Of a stretch of DNA of 64,000 nucleotides, positions 45,805 through 60,403 are shown piece after piece; position 1 is the stretch's first letter; every line of letters begins with the position of its first letter. The notes beneath the pieces are model-generated. The model was not told where the DNA came from and did no database searches. It saw nothing but the letters and a program-made list of their open reading frames with translations. The translations under genes were made by a program, and so were the position numbers. The stretch is from positions 27,058,378 through 27,122,377 of the forward strand of contig OW387139.1 in the NCBI GenBank assembly GCA_936440205.1. The letters are read 5' to 3'. The stretch comes from Lepidonotus clava. Taxonomy: Eukaryota; Annelida; Polychaeta; Phyllodocida; Polynoidae.

Positions 45805-48800
45805 GGTGGAGGCAGGCAGAGGTCTTGACTTCTCCCGACGAACCTAGGCCCCTAGCCTGACCCCGGAGACAGTGAATCTCACAGTTGGGACATGCGCACC
45901 ACGCGCTGTTTGCTCAAAATAATGTAGTCTGAGCATGCCTAAGCAACTAGTTTTCGTCTTCTCGTATGATAAAAGTATATATTGGACCCCCCTTTTATAT
46001 GATGTATTCGGACACTAGTACTCATTTCATCGTCGATGGTTGAAGACGGCTAACATCAAATGAATGTCCTGTAGACTTGCAAGATATACACGACTGCATG
46101 TATGCATACGCTCTCATGCTCGGCAGTAGTGTGTCCAGCAGTAATGTCATCGTTGGCTTCCCTTCCTCCACTATATACATAGACCTACTTTTTCTTAAAT
46201 GAGCAGGTAAAAGAATCAAGATAATTTATAACTTTCTATCCTGCTACACCTTCTGGACATACACATCCATCAGCTTGTTCTCTATTCAGCTAGTACACCA
46301 CCAATACACGTATACACTATGCTGTATATGTATATGCACGAAAAACGTGCCTCTCGCTCCTCTGCAGACGCCCCCTTACACCATTACATTCCCATGTCAA
46401 GGTGCCCTCTTGCTATACATATAACCAGGCCGAAGCTAGCCTCCCCATCCCCTGCGTCCGTGACGCCATCACTGTAGAGAACAGGTAGTGGACGTGCACA
46501 ACGGGGGCCTCTTATGTGGACTTCTAGGCACGGGCGCGTGGGAGCCACAATGCCTCTGCCATGCCAGACGGGCCTTTAAAAAACACCCCTACTTAGTTTT
46601 TATAATTGAACACCCCACACTGTCTGCACCAGGCTGCACCAGGCGTCAACAAGAAAAACCTTTTCATTATTCAGCCAAATTCTCTCCCACAACATGTTCC
46701 TGCGACGTAATACTTTTAGCACTAAGTGTACTTTACAATTGACACGACAAGGAACACTTCAGAAAATGTCGTCTTTATGGCACAGAAGTGATGTTGAATA
46801 GATATTGACTAAACAATTAATTGGGTTTATAAGGAGCCACATGGAATACTTTTCGACATTTTCTTTTGTTATATAAAACGTTAAACGGACAAAATTTGAT
46901 TACGAAATATCTATAAAATTAGTAGCATAGTCTGTAATATTATCTTAACGGATAACGTTCTCTTTTACACTAGAGGCCACTGCTGCAGCAGGGAATCTCT
47001 CGGATGGCCTTAAAAGGTATACATCCAGCTGCTCATGAGAGGTAGGCAAACGGGAAATATTTTTCTGTAAATTGCATTATACATCATAAAACCATAGTGA
47101 CTATATAGCCAAAGAACTGCAGAGAGATATTTGGACATGCAAAGCTGTGCTGTTGAAATGCGTTTTTCAACGATATCATTGACTGTTAATCATATTGCTA
47201 CTAGTTGATTTCGAAATAATTGGGCCTATATAGGGCACCTATTAAAGTTATGTGAAAGGAATACAGAATAATTATTATGTACACATTGAAAGTGTTTTAT
47301 TTCTCATATTTTTCATAATGATTATATTCTATTTTAGGCTCGATTGGTATTTAAAGTGTAAACAATGCATGGTTTCATTGGTTCTGAACATGACGGTCTT
47401 TTCATTTTTTTATTTTGACACTGGAGTGGTGTACCACAAGCACATCAGTAGACTTATATTGCTACCAACCCACCTCCGAACTCCGAACCCTGAACTACTT
47501 TAATGTCTGTGTCGGCCCGCCCCATAGATGACATTATACTTTGGACAGAACCCTCGAAATGCCGCGAAGTCTGATTGATCGATCATTTCGTGAATCTCGC
47601 CCAAGGTCACGGGAGGCCAAAGGTGCTAAGGGTTATCTTCGCTGATCACCGGCGTGGCCTCAGGCCGTCTGATTCTGTCCACCATCAGACGGCCGGCACA
47701 AGCAAAGCTGGATTAACTCGATTGCGTACGGGGAACAAACAGCGAAATCAGGTTAGACCTTACTAACCCTCGAGTAGACCATTGGTCAGCAAAAGTGTCC
47801 AGCTGTCCCGGCAGGCCGGGGCTCTGAGGGAGGTTGGATTTTGGTAGGATATATATACTACAGAGAAAAACATCTTCCCTGCCATATCAAGTTATATGTT
47901 TTATATATCTCACGGGTTCTTGATATGGATCTGCAATTTAGTTTGACGTTTTAACAAGGCTTTTTTAAACACCTAGAATTAAATATGCCCAAAAAGATAC
48001 TTTTGAATGATGATATGTTTGATCAAATCCCTTGATGGTCTCAGTACAGATATCAGTGTCAGGATAACATGTGTATTTGGTGAACTATACAATACCCAAA
48101 TGTAAGGAATTGTGAAACAAAACTCCCCTGCCTCACTTAAGGGACAAAAAAAGGAGAAGGGAATCCAAGCTGGAGGCCTATCGATTGCCAATAGTGGGTG
48201 CTTACAAGAGGACCCCGGTGACCTGAGGCTATCTTAACAGATGCCGACTACTTATTGGGCCAATGCTCCCCGGGGACGGATAGCTTGTGATCAAGTGCAC
48301 GGCCAAACATAGCCCTACACCCGAACACGCCAACCTCGGGGCCCCTGGTCCCAGAAGGCTGATAATCTGCCTCCATTTGATCGCTGCCCCATCCGTACCT
48401 GACGTCGTTATCTGCCTTGTGTGAGGCGCTGACTCCTTCACTTAAGTTAATGTATTCCTCCTACACTAACCCCTACTATATTCACTCCTACCTGGCCCTT
48501 CTATACGAGCGACTACAGCATTATACATCGACACAGCTTACTAGTCCGACATTACCGTATATCTTAATGCATGAGGGAATTAATCCGAAGGCGTTAGCCC
48601 GAAAACATAGTGGTTCACTTGCGAAAGAGACGTCAAGGAGGGAGAGGAGAGCTCTCTCTATTTTATCCCGAGCCTGTATCACACCTTTTATCATTTGGAA
48701 TGCGAATGTTTATATGAGTTAAATGTTTGAAAGGTTAGGAAAAAGTAACACATTAGTGTCAATATTTTCTCTAAATGAATTGTGTTTACCTTCACAAACA

Positions 48801-51800
48801 GTTTCTTTTATCAGGAAATGAAAGATAAAATGAAACTCATAAACATTTATAAGAATCCTAATTCTTTCTATGACTACTGCACCATGACTACTTAGCTTGT
48901 AAATTGTCTGAATCGGCAGGGTAATTGTGTTCCCAAGGCAACAGTAAATGTATACTCGTTCAGAATGTCTGTCTTACCCTGATTTCTACTTGAGGTTGCC
49001 TTTCTCCCCACACGTGTCTTTCCCCACACTACACGTCTTTCCCGCCCAACGTCTACTTCCACCCTTCATCTTTCCCACTTTACGCCCCCAGACCCTTCAC
49101 CTTTTCTCTCTGTTCCCTCTTATACTTTGACAAGCCCCTTTTCCTGGCCCTCTGACCCTTCTAATCCACCTCATCACACCTCAGCCTGCTACCTGCCCTA
49201 CCTCCTCCAGGAGCTACTCTCTGACCTGCCCCCAGCCCTCTTCCCCCCGACCACCCCACCCAAGGGCCAGCCCATCAGTCTTGTTTGAAAGAAGAACCGA
49301 GCTGGGGCCCCGATAAAGCCTGGCCGGGATGCGGTGACATTTGACAGCACCGAGTGAATAAGATCCGTCCGGTCGGCGTCACGTGGCCGACGGGTGTCCA
49401 GGTTATTGATCTGTTTTTGATCTCTGATCCTTGGATCGCGGGGAACCTACAGGCTCGGCCTTGCAACCTATGGCTCCCTGTATCGATGGGTACCTGCTGA
49501 TTCCTTTATATTCGTCTATTATCAACCTGCAGCGCTAAAGACTCAACCTGATTTTTGTTTTTTGTTGTTGCTTTAAAAAAAAGAAACTACTAAGAGAAGT
49601 CAATCTCATATAACCTACATTAACGTTCTAACAAAGACCATTAACGATATTGCTAATTTTCCGGTTTAACAAAATTGGCATTCCACAATTATTTATTTTT
49701 ATCTTCAAAATACTTAATATTCCGTAAGCAGCATCAGGCAAATTTCACCCTTATTAACCTTAAACCCTTTAGATGACTCAAGCCCAAGGATGATTGAAAA
49801 GTTATTAGCTGCTGTCTGGCTGGAATGTGGGTTCTTTATCACAAGCGACTAGGAATTGATTATAATAATCGGCTTAGAATGACATCGGCCAACCGTGAGC
49901 TTAGGTGTGAATTAATCCAGGACATGTTAGATTTCACGAGTTTTGTGTGACTTATTTATGGGATTCATTGTTTCACTAACTAATTGTGAGTAGACTCATC
50001 ACTGTAGCTGATGATGCGCTGGAAACTTGGATCCATATGGTACTGCCGTGACAGCAGTGGGAGGAGAGGGGTGTTGTATGCTGGCTCTCCGACCCGCCCC
50101 CTATACGACAGCAGCTGGCATGTTGCTGCCTCCCCGCCAACAGGGTGTTGTTGGTCGGTGAGTACAGGTGCACATATTATACGGCTGTACATTAGAAGAG
50201 TCAGGTGAGGGGAGCCCATGTATCACCCTTTGGCCTGACATATAAATGTCCGGTTATCTGAAGCCCAGACCCGGACCACCAGTCACCCAGGGCGCCCAGG
50301 TTACTTTGGGCAGTCCTGATGTATCTATCAACTCCAACTGACACTTCTGGTTAATTGCAATCTGCAGGAGCTGCCACCAATGGAGGATATTCCGATTAGA
50401 AATGCCCTCAACGAGGATATATTTGTGGGGGTATTTACAGACGGATGTTAGCAGAGATATCGAGGGGAACTACAAGTACAGGTAATGCGATGACGAAAAT
50501 TAATATCCATCCGTACCGGCGCACTTAAATGTTCTGTTATTGTGGCGATACTGAAGCAGGCCACATCCTCCTGTGATTATTATTACAATCCGGGAAGGCT
50601 GGGGGACCATCCGGCCCCCCTGCAGCGTGCGGCGGGCCCACTACCGCCACCTGCCGCCGCCCCACGGCCTCTACTCCTTCCAGGAGAGAGCAGCCTCCAA
50701 CCCTGGAGCAGGTGTATGTATTGCGGGGGAGGGTAGATATCACATTTTGGCAGTTTGCCTTGTGACAAACCTTACTTTCACTGACCTCTCGGAACCCTGA
50801 GCTCTGACGACGGCCCTGGAGGTTATGGGGTATATGTATAGATGTATGTATGTGTGGTGAAGGGGTGCCCGTTGGGAGGTAAGTCAGCAAACCTCCGTCT
50901 GGCTTCAATTTCCCACAAGGTTGGTTGGTGCGTCAGGTGGTGAGTCGAGCCATAGAGCACGGTGGTGACTGTATGGGGCTCACCGGTCACCTGCCGCTAC
51001 TACTACAGCCATACCGGAGAACACCTGCATTGGTCATTTACGCCGACTCTGCTGTTTTGTTCACGCTGTGACCTGGATGTGTTCACCTTGTGTTCTCACC
51101 ATAATACACAACACGTCTGGATAGAAACTGTCAGTGGAACAGCCCCCTGACATCGGAGGGATTCAAGCGCCACGCCGACAGAGTAAATTCTACCTGTTGG
51201 GGGTGTTAACGACAAAACCTTCTCCGGGGGTGTTGGGCTTCCTCCTGCACCCTTCTACCTACCTGTACGGACCTCCACACCAGTGTCAGTGAGTGCGGCT
51301 ACTGGTACTCAAAAGGAACACTGCACAACTATCAAAGTGAAGCAAGGCTTACTTGACACTCTTCCCAAGTTCTACTCTTTTAAACTTCAAGCTAGAAGTT
51401 TTTGCCACACACAGATAGGAGTTGGAGGGTAGCGCCCTGTAAAGGTGAGTGGCCTATGCATTAGTTGATGTTTTGTTTGATCTTCTGGATGTGTTCCAAA
51501 GCCCCCATGGCAGGAGCAGGATACTGCATCTAGTGAGGGGGAGGGGTCTTGCCCTGGGCCAGAGCAGAGGGACAGGGGGAAGGGGGTGGATAGATGTGAA
51601 AGGCGTTGCCCCAGGCTAATGATGCTACGGCCTCTTCAGCTGCTGGCGAAAGGCGATTAGGACATTATGAGTACACACACTATGCACCACTGCCCTTTAT
51701 GTTTGGAGCAGCTCAGGAACACGTACCACCTGGGAACCTGCAATCTCTACCAAGGAAAAGTGCTTTGATTGAGAAACAGGTGTCACATAATTACCTCTTT

Positions 51801-51828
51801 ACCTGTTTACTTGTACTGCCAGCATGAG
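45805..51828. other. intergenic DNA with GC-rich islands
   Basis: No recognisable gene. GC-richer islands lie at about 47510-47840, 49140-49500 and 50010-51560. The first contains TGATTGAT (47572-47579, Hox/Pbx-like), CAAGGTCA (47602-47609, nuclear-receptor half-site) and a perfect hairpin. Part of the second is a pyrimidine-rich stretch (about 48990-49270). The third is long and CpG-containing, with short open frames on both strands that look compositional. Regulatory function is inferred only. Confidence 0.45.
47663..47694. repeat. 11-bp perfect inverted repeat in a GC-rich island
   Basis: The arms GGCCGTCTGAT (47663-47673) and ATCAGACGGCC (47684-47694) are perfect complements around a 10-nt spacer. 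The island also holds transcription-factor-like words. It could be a dimeric protein site or an RNA hairpin. Confidence 0.65.
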
Positions 51829-51831
51829 TAA

Positions 51832-52460
51832 GTAAATAGACTAGATTTTCATAAACACATAGACCAGGGTTATAAACCTGCCTATCAAAAGATCTATAAG
51901 TTAAAGAAATTGCGTCGGTGCCTAACTACTAATACTGCATTATTGGTATATAAGCAAACGATATTGCCATACTTTGAATACTGTGACTTTCTGATAGATT
52001 GTTGTAGTAAAAGGAAGGTAAATAAGTTAGAGAAACTACAATACAAAGCCCTTAGAATAGTCTACAATGTTGTGAATCCTGTGGATGTTCCAAGGATAGA
52101 TTTGCTTACAAGAGCTAAATTAACAACATTAAAAAATCGCAGGAAAACACATTTGCTGAATCTCATGTTTTCTTGGAAAGAAAAAGAAATATGGGTTAAA
52201 AAACAGAACAGAATAACCAGAAATCAAGTTTCAACCCAATTCCGCACTTCTAAGCCAAGAACAGAAGAAGCAAAAAAGACACCATATTACAGGGGTGCAA
52301 GGTTGTGGCTAACAATTCCGAGAGATTATCATTGTATATATCATCATAAAATGATAATATTAATTATGTATGTGACTATGAATATATATTTTGTAACGTC
52401 TGGAAGAGCAGACATCATCTGAAGACGTCAAATAAAAATATTATAAAAAAAAAGAAAAAA
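51832..52460 (+). mobile_element. CR1-like LINE fragment, 3' part of the reverse transcriptase frame
   Basis: One continuous frame runs from about 51832 (LDFHKHIDQGYKPAYQKIYK), through TALLVYKQTILPYFEYCDFL and KLEKLQYKALRIVYN, to GARLW near the C-terminus, ending in a stop at 52420-52422. This is the post-catalytic and C-terminal part of a LINE reverse transcriptase, and it shares TALLVYKQ(M/T)I with the element in intron 2. The tail has a small GTCTG...CAGAC stem, AAATAAAAAT and an A-rich end to 52460. No target duplication was found. 5'-truncated and inactive. Confidence 0.85.
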
Positions 52461-55400
52461 GGAGTATACGTGTATAAATAGCCCAGACTTATTGTGGCAT
52501 TGATTGATTGTAGGCTCGCGTCAATACGCCGTTATTTAGTAGAATGTAGGATTAAATCCATAACTGTCAGAAACATGTCTTCATTTTTTCTGCTCTCCAA
52601 CAGCCAGCTAAATGGATGAAACATTTAAAAAGATAAACCAACTTTAACTAAGCAGCTGCTAAGCTTCCAGCTTAAAATGATAGTTTGGCATTTTCAAATG
52701 GCCTGTAACACCTTAGAATTCACTCACTCAAAATCACACATAGTCATACACACTCAGAGACATACACACACTCACACGATTGAGTCAAGAATGTGCTATG
52801 ATTAGACTCAACTTTATAATCTTGCTTTCGCTTTGTCTTAGGTAATCAGAGCACCTGGAAATACTAATTAGGTTCTTAGACATTCATGAATAACCGCACC
52901 TTAATGCTGGTTATCAAAATCAAATTATGAATTTTCATCAAAATGAACTATGCTAATATTGTTATATTCTGATAAATCAGGGTCTATGCGAGCGGTGCGC
53001 CTCCCAGTAAATTACAAACTCAAATAGGTTCTTATCAAATCATGGTGATTGAGGAGGTAAATGGAATAAAAAACGATCTTTCAAGGTAATCCACTATTCC
53101 GAACTGTGAATTCAGACAGGGTACACCCTGTGGGGCATGACGAGGCATGCAGTAGGATGCGGCCATAGCCCCTGGAGAAGCACTAACAACCAAGGGTGTA
53201 CATGGTGCACTTGGGCCAACATTTGCAGAGAAAATACTAAAGAGCCCTGTTAAGTGCTTGTCACGGAATAAACTTTACTCTAGACATTTAAGCTGAATGG
53301 CTTTAAGAGGTTTTTGATGGCCTTGATGTAAAATTGATATTAGCTGCCTTAGCTAACTTTGGTAAGTGTAAGAAAACTATTGCCATTCGTGTTTGTCTGA
53401 TTAATAGGTTCTATGTTACAAGTTGTTTTGTTGTCAAAATCCTCAAGGAGTCCTGTTTATTTAGTAAATGGACAGCCACGAAATATTTCTTGGCCAACCA
53501 TTCAATCAGAGAGTTATTTCAATCTTATCTTTCCCTGCAGAATTAAAACGAAATGGTCAATTCATTTAGAATATTGGATTAAATGCAAAACCTCTCAACC
53601 AATAATCATGATGCAATTTTGATCTTTGTTTTACAAAACTGTGGAAGTAACGGGAGAACAAGGAATTAGCGGGACGAAATCGAGGCAGATCTGGTCTTTT
53701 TGAAAACGGGTTTCATTCGTTAAAAGTTATTTCAATTTACCAACCAGGCAGGATTGATTCAATTTCTCCACAAATTAGTTTTTCTATTCTCAGAAAATCT
53801 TTAATGGAAACGTGGACTCTTGCTAAAATTAATGATGATGAGCCAGACTTGCATGGGAGGTAAAACTAATAATACAGGATAACCGAAATAGCCGGGCTGT
53901 CGGTTACTGGTTACAAGTATGTGCAGTTAGAGTGAGGCAGAAGAGGCTCAGTAGAGAAAGGTCAGCTCTGTTCCTCAATGTATCTGTGCCTATAACCTTT
54001 AGGTGTGGGGCGACTAACACCCAGCAAACCTGAGAGCACTCAGAATTCCACCATGAATGGTTCAGTCCATTTACTTTCTATGTCATACCTTCTCCAATTA
54101 GACACAACAATTCTAGAATGTTTTGCAGATGTTTCAATAAAAGGATTGGTCATGTGCAAATTTATTTCACATTGTATGGATAATCAGCTGCTATTTGATA
54201 TTCTTAGATTGATAGAATATTCAATATACGTTATATCAGCATACACGTTAATAGAATATCAATGACAGATTCATTCGAAACAAAGGCATTAATTAACCTG
54301 ATAATTATAACGTGGTGTTTTTTTTATAATCTTTTAAAATATTATTTCAGAACGTTTATTACAGCATCAAGGTTAACGATATGTATCTGTATTCCAGGTT
54401 ATGTTTTATACCCTGACCGGTGTATACATGACATAAAGAGGCTGACTACACGTTACCTACCTGCGAGTCTGAACTCTCAGATAACCTACATGCCACTAGT
54501 GTAAGAATACATATATATTTCCCATGGATTCCCCCACTCGGTAATCTGCACACCTGTCAGCTGTTTCATCTCAGCTTTGGTGAATAGAGCCCTAAAGGAA
54601 AAAAAACTCGTTGCCCCCTGGCCCGGGAGAATAGTGACATAATTATGGTTTTGTTTTATGGATTCATGATCCCCATTTGAAAGCATTATTTATCATTTGC
54701 AAATGATATCTTAATTTGCATACATATCTCGTTCTCCTTTTGCATACACAACAGTTGCTTGTGGGAATTTGTCATGAAAGGAAATGGCAGAATTGCAGTC
54801 ACGTATCCATCACGCCAAACTGCAGTCTCGGAGAATAAGAGCCACAAGCAATGAAGTATTCAAAAGTCACATTAATTTTTGTGATATAAAACACCTAATA
54901 AACTACATTTCAAGAGACTTTTCTTCTTTATGGATGGGCAATTAATCAATAAATACGATCGGCCAAAAATCCATGGACAACAACATCAGCTATTATGCTA
55001 ATTCCATATTATGTGTGCTTAACGTCATGTATTTACACATAAAGTGGAATGTTGTTGAGTCAACAATCATTATGTCATCGGACAATTTGCAAATTTGGTG
55101 TGTTTTCATAATGTTTCAGAAAGTTGTCATTGTTTATATTTTTACCATTAACTTTAATTGAGGCTCATGGAATAATTTCTATCAATTGTTTAGTTAAAAC
55201 TTTTGAACACCCTATATGTTTTTGTCTGTCTTCGACTGCATGATGAATATAATATTATCTCAAGAAAGACAACATCAAAGAGAAACGATAGTCCAAATGT
55301 AATTAAAACTATTTGTAACGTGGGGTCCCTAGCAATCCCTCGCTACTCTATTTCCCTGCCCCTTCCCAACCACCCATCACCGTCCCCATGCATACTGTAT

Positions 55401-57733
55401 TTCCCCAAGTCTTCTCCTCCCACCATCGGCCCGGCCAATCCCAACGTTCGTGGTTTGCTGACCCACAAATAATATTCTCAAAGTGAACTGTGAAAAGAAA
55501 AAGAAAAGAGTCATAGCCTGGAAAAACTCAACAAATTCTATTGGTATCTTGAGCATTCCTTCTGGTCTGGCTTACAATAACATTACCATCGTTCGGGAAA
55601 ACTTAACAAAACTTTGCAGGCTTGTGGTATTCCCTAGAATGTAGGTAGGATGACTAAGAGGAAAATGTCCCTGCAGTAAAGGTGTTAATTTATCATCATT
55701 TACGACTTGGCGGGCGTAACGTTGGTTGTAAGCGATTGGCCAGGACTGTGGGAATGGGCAGCCTGCCAGAGAGGGACGTCCTGTAAGATGGATCACTACC
55801 ACTAACCAGAGTCTGCGGCTTTTTCACCTTATTAAAAAGAAAATTGAATATCAGGGCATTTGAGAGAGCTTGAGTACTTCACTGAAATCTCTTGATAGTA
55901 GAGGGAGCAAGTTTCCCTGTGCAGAAATAGAAAAAGACTAGGTGGCGGAAAAAGTGCAGACTTATCGGTGTGATCAGATGGCCGTTCATATCCACTCCAG
56001 CAGACCACACCCCTGGTAAAAATCCCATGTTCCCCTCCCTGCCCACTCCCCCATATACTATCTCGTGCATGAAATGGAAATTGCAAGATGGAAGAATGTG
56101 ATACTGTTGGCGAGAATAAATTTGACACTGATAGTCCGCGTATTGAGACGTGAATCATGGAATGTAGAGAAAAAGAATATGCTGCAGCACGCACAGAAGA
56201 AAGGCTACAATAATAAAGATGATAGCGTTTAAGTTTACATTGTTGACCGCAGACTGCAGGGGACGGTGCACGAACTGCCTGCTATCTTAGCCGTACAAGT
56301 CGGAACTAGTCATTGAATATCCCCACTGATATGACCCAGTTCACCTTACAAATATAGAGCATTTTCTAATAATTTGATATCTTTGCAGTATACTGCAAAA
56401 GAAGAGAGAGCTAGAATATAACACTATTCTCGAAAATGCCCCATTTCACATTTTGTATATTCTAAGAAACAAGGACGTGAAGATTGAATTTGACTTAGCG
56501 AAAGAGGAGCTTTATAATTATAGCGGGTCCACAAATCCTATCGGAGGGAAATACTTCTGTTCAGTCCTAGGTCTCAAGGTTTCTGGGAAGGCAGCTCTCA
56601 CCAATGTTTTGCCTATCAGAGCCCAGCGCCAGCCCCGGGGAATTATTGCAACGCAGTAATGCAAACCCCTTTCTCATCTTATCAAATAGAATGTCATTTA
56701 AGAAGATCAAACGCATAATGAATTTCCATTTCTTGGACTGTGCAATTTTAAACAAGAATCAAGCAAAGGTTTTTTTTTTGTTTTCAGGAGAAACTATATT
56801 TTTCTCCTTTGCTACTATTACTATTACCTGAATTTTGATCTTCAAATCCCAATAATTATGATTTTCAGATTATCACCATGTGATTGTGATACTATCCTCA
56901 AAATTTGTCAGACCATTAAGTGTTTTCAGTCTATACATATTGATTAGCAAGTTGATGTTTAATACCAAATGTATGATATGAATTATTTCTAGGATCAAAA
57001 TTGTCTTTTCTTCAAAAGTATTTCAGGTGATTGTGTTGTCACACAGGTGACACACGATGTCAGAGAGGTTCGGTTCGAATGCTTGGATAGGATAAAAAGG
57101 GAATTGCTAAGTTGATTATCATGTTTCCACACCCTGGAAAAGGCATTAGATGTCTTGCCTCTCTGATTGTGTAATGCGAAGAAAAAGAATTCTCAAGTCT
57201 TGAGCCCAACAGAATTTCATGACAAGAATTCTCAGCAGTATTAAATCATACTTAACCAATGATGAATGAACCATTGGGAATTACTCTTTCTCCATGATAT
57301 CTGTTTCACGTACTTCAGATGTTTTAGGACGGTGAATCAATTTTACCTTTTATGCTGTATCTTTTTAGGACCACCGTCCATAAGTTTTTCAGAATAAATG
57401 TTGTTATCATACCCAGCCAATGTATGGATTAAAGCGCACAAGTATCTTCTTTATAAACTGTTTGACGCAAAAGTACACCATCACCTGTCCCATGTCAGAT
57501 ATCTTTTTTTCAGCTACTAGACAGATATACTCTCTACTTATAACCTTGATGTACATTGTCTCTCAACCAACTGTTTAGTCCTGGCCTTACCTGATACCTG
57601 TATTATCAACCTCAGTATTTCCAGTTGTGTTTATCACCGGTTTGTGAACGACCCTCTAATGGGCGGGGTGTGGGACCCATCCCAGCTGGCCCTGGCCTCA
57701 CCTGGCCCGGACCCCCCTACCTCAGAGAAACAC

Positions 57734-57775
57734 CTGTCAGGGACACATGGGGAAGTAATCAGGTGTCCCTGACAG
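57734..57775. repeat. 13-bp perfect inverted repeat in a GC-rich island
   Basis: CTGTCAGGGACAC (57734-57746) and GTGTCCCTGACAG (57763-57775) are perfect complements around a 16-nt spacer. Each arm abuts or overlaps an E-box of the Snail/ZEB type (CACCTG at 57731, CAGGTG at 57760). Confidence 0.7.
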
Positions 57776-60382
57776 ACCCCACTGGGACGGTCCAAACGAC
57801 GAGTAGCTGGTTGCAGATAAATGCCCCATTGTTGTAAGCATAAACACTCTGCGAAAATGAAACGGTTGATTATTTTTGCTCTTGCTGTCCGAAGGTTATT
57901 GTGATCTACGTCAGTTAAAATCTGTTGTGGATTCTCTTTTTTAGTAATACTTGTTTTAGTGTGAGTTCCCCATTGTATTCTCCTCCCTCTGCAGCCCGAA
58001 ACGTTTAGGTCGGATTCTGAAGAGGAGCCGATGCTTTTGAATTGTAGTTGGGCCAAAGCGTTCCACACGAAGCAGCGTGAATCAATACTCTTCGCCTGAA
58101 GACCGACACTCTTTAAAACCCGACTGCCACCCTCCCTGTGATCAGGGGTCTGTGGTGGAGGGAGTTCTCAATAGAGCCGGGCCGGTTCAGCAGGTGCAGG
58201 TGCTGGAGGGGAGACGGGGACTGAGTTTGACACCTGTGTCTGTAAACCCTGACCGACAGGCCTGAGTCAGCACACACGGCTGATACACGGGGTTCGGGGG
58301 TTGGTTTTAACCAGATAGAGCATGACAACCTTTGGCTTCTACCTGCTCCGCCACTCGTCTATTTGACACAAACACTCACAAAAAGCACACGTGGCCTTTT
58401 GTTTGCAAATCTAGGAGTTGTCGTGTTGTACTAGGAAGCCATACCTAAAACAAATCTTGACCCACCGAAATCCCCAGACACACGCCTTGGGGTTAGCCAC
58501 ATATATATAGGGTACATTAAATCTGGGAGATTTGGTGTTTGGCCCCCGGATTAGTGGAGACCGGGGGACCGCGGGGTATCTAAACCTACACAGGTTTATG
58601 TGGTCGGTAAATTACATTGCTCAAAACAAGACTTGCCATAAAACCAACTGTACCTTTGAATCCAATCTACGGTTTCTCGCGTATACAAAGTAATGAAACG
58701 CTTGTTTTTCAAAGAGGCAAATGAAATTTCATAGATTTGGCACTGCCTTGGATAATCAAAGGCACGTGGTCCATTTCGTGAACAGGAGAATCGTATTTGT
58801 ACTAAATCTAAGCAGGATCAGGTCTGGTTTGTCTGAAAGAAACTAAATTCTAGAATGCACATCAGAATGGCAGTGCTTAGCATAAGGGATCTTAGGCTAC
58901 ACATATATGCAATTAACGCCAATAATGTTTGCACCATGTTAGGGTATTAATGCAAAAGAAATTATCAGTGTGGTCAACTTTTAACTGGTGGAAGTTCTTG
59001 TAAACTGCAGGAAGCAGGCTGAATGAATACAACTTACATCTGTTGTTCGCTTGTCACAGATTGTACATTCTATAGAATTTACAAGTACAGGCTAATTTTC
59101 ACATTTTGAGGTCTAGTACGAGATTTGATTCTTTTTGCCATGTTGTAAATTGTATGAATGGGGTAGTGTACTTTAAACACTGACCTTAGGATGCGCATAA
59201 TATTGATATTTCAAAACAGACGTCATAATACTCATTCTCTTCGGTATAGAGGTAGGTTTTAAAAGAAAACAAACAACAAACAGACCAAATAATTATGTTT
59301 CTCGTTATTTCCATGAAATATTGACTTAAGTTTAGTAGAGGAATTATATACATATAATTTTGGTAGGTCTTGTGCTACTCCACGGGGCCTTCATGATGAT
59401 ATTGAATAGAAGGTAGGTATGCATTTGCGACCCAAATAATTACAGCACGTCCCCTGCCTATTAATTGGCAGCAGTTTGGAGGACCACTTAGTCGTTGGGG
59501 AAAGGTGAGGGGCACGTGGGTGCTGATGCTGTTAGAGCTGCTCAGGTATGTATGGGAGAGCCGGGTCTCTTAGCCACTGTGTGAGCCACTCTGTGACTAC
59601 CATGCAATTTGGTCCCGTCCCTCCACCAACGTGTTCCTGCCCCAGCACCTACCCGGGCCCCAACTGGCAGGCAGGGAGTCATGGTTACCATGTAGTAGAC
59701 TAGACACCTGAGTCTGAGTCTCTCAACGTCTACACCCCCTCCCAAAGAGCAGCTCTATTCCTCACCTGAGCAGATAGCGAATGATTTCATGACTTGCCTC
59801 CCTTCTTTACAACACATGCCACAGAGCAGATGTGGCAGTCTTAGGAAACTAGCGGAGGGTGGTTGACATTTCACTCTTAAGCAGTTAAGTTCGTGCTTGA
59901 TTATTTTTAAGACGCATAAGTACTGATCACACACACATCTATATAGAACATAATTATGTCTAATAGAAAAGAGATACTTTATAACACAATTTAATTTCAG
60001 AAAGTTACATTTGCGTCAATATACTAGGGCTGAACTCAGACTTTAATTTGATATTTTCAAACTAAGGTTTTTGTCTATTTGTCTGTATACATGATTTAGA
60101 TATACGCCTACATCCCCTACACCCCCACCATGTTGCTATACTCGCCTTGTGTTAGTTTGCATCCCACACGGACCAACGGATGGCTCTATTTAAACTCCCT
60201 ACCAGAGTCTGCCACGGCGGGGGCCTCACCTCTGGGTTTTTGTGCATACACAGGCTTTGATGAATAACTGCCATAGTAGCCCCTAGCCCCACACATGTAT
60301 GCTCGGGCCGCTATTCGGCCCCTGCTGCCGCCAGCCGGTGGTTGGGGGGCGGCAGGAGGAGGGGTAAGGTGGGGAGTGAGGT

Positions 60383-60403
60383 ACTGGAGAAGTCTTCTCC
60401 AGT
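60383..60403. repeat. near-continuous 21-bp palindrome
   Basis: ACTGGAGAAG (60383-60392) and CTTCTCCAGT (60394-60403) are perfect complements with a single-base centre, inside a GC-rich island. Compatible with a dimeric protein-binding site. Confidence 0.65.

Noticed and set aside
50537-50908. Overlapping open frames near 50.5-50.9 kb as a gene
   Set aside because: Low-complexity, present on both strands and compositional; no splice context or family resemblance.
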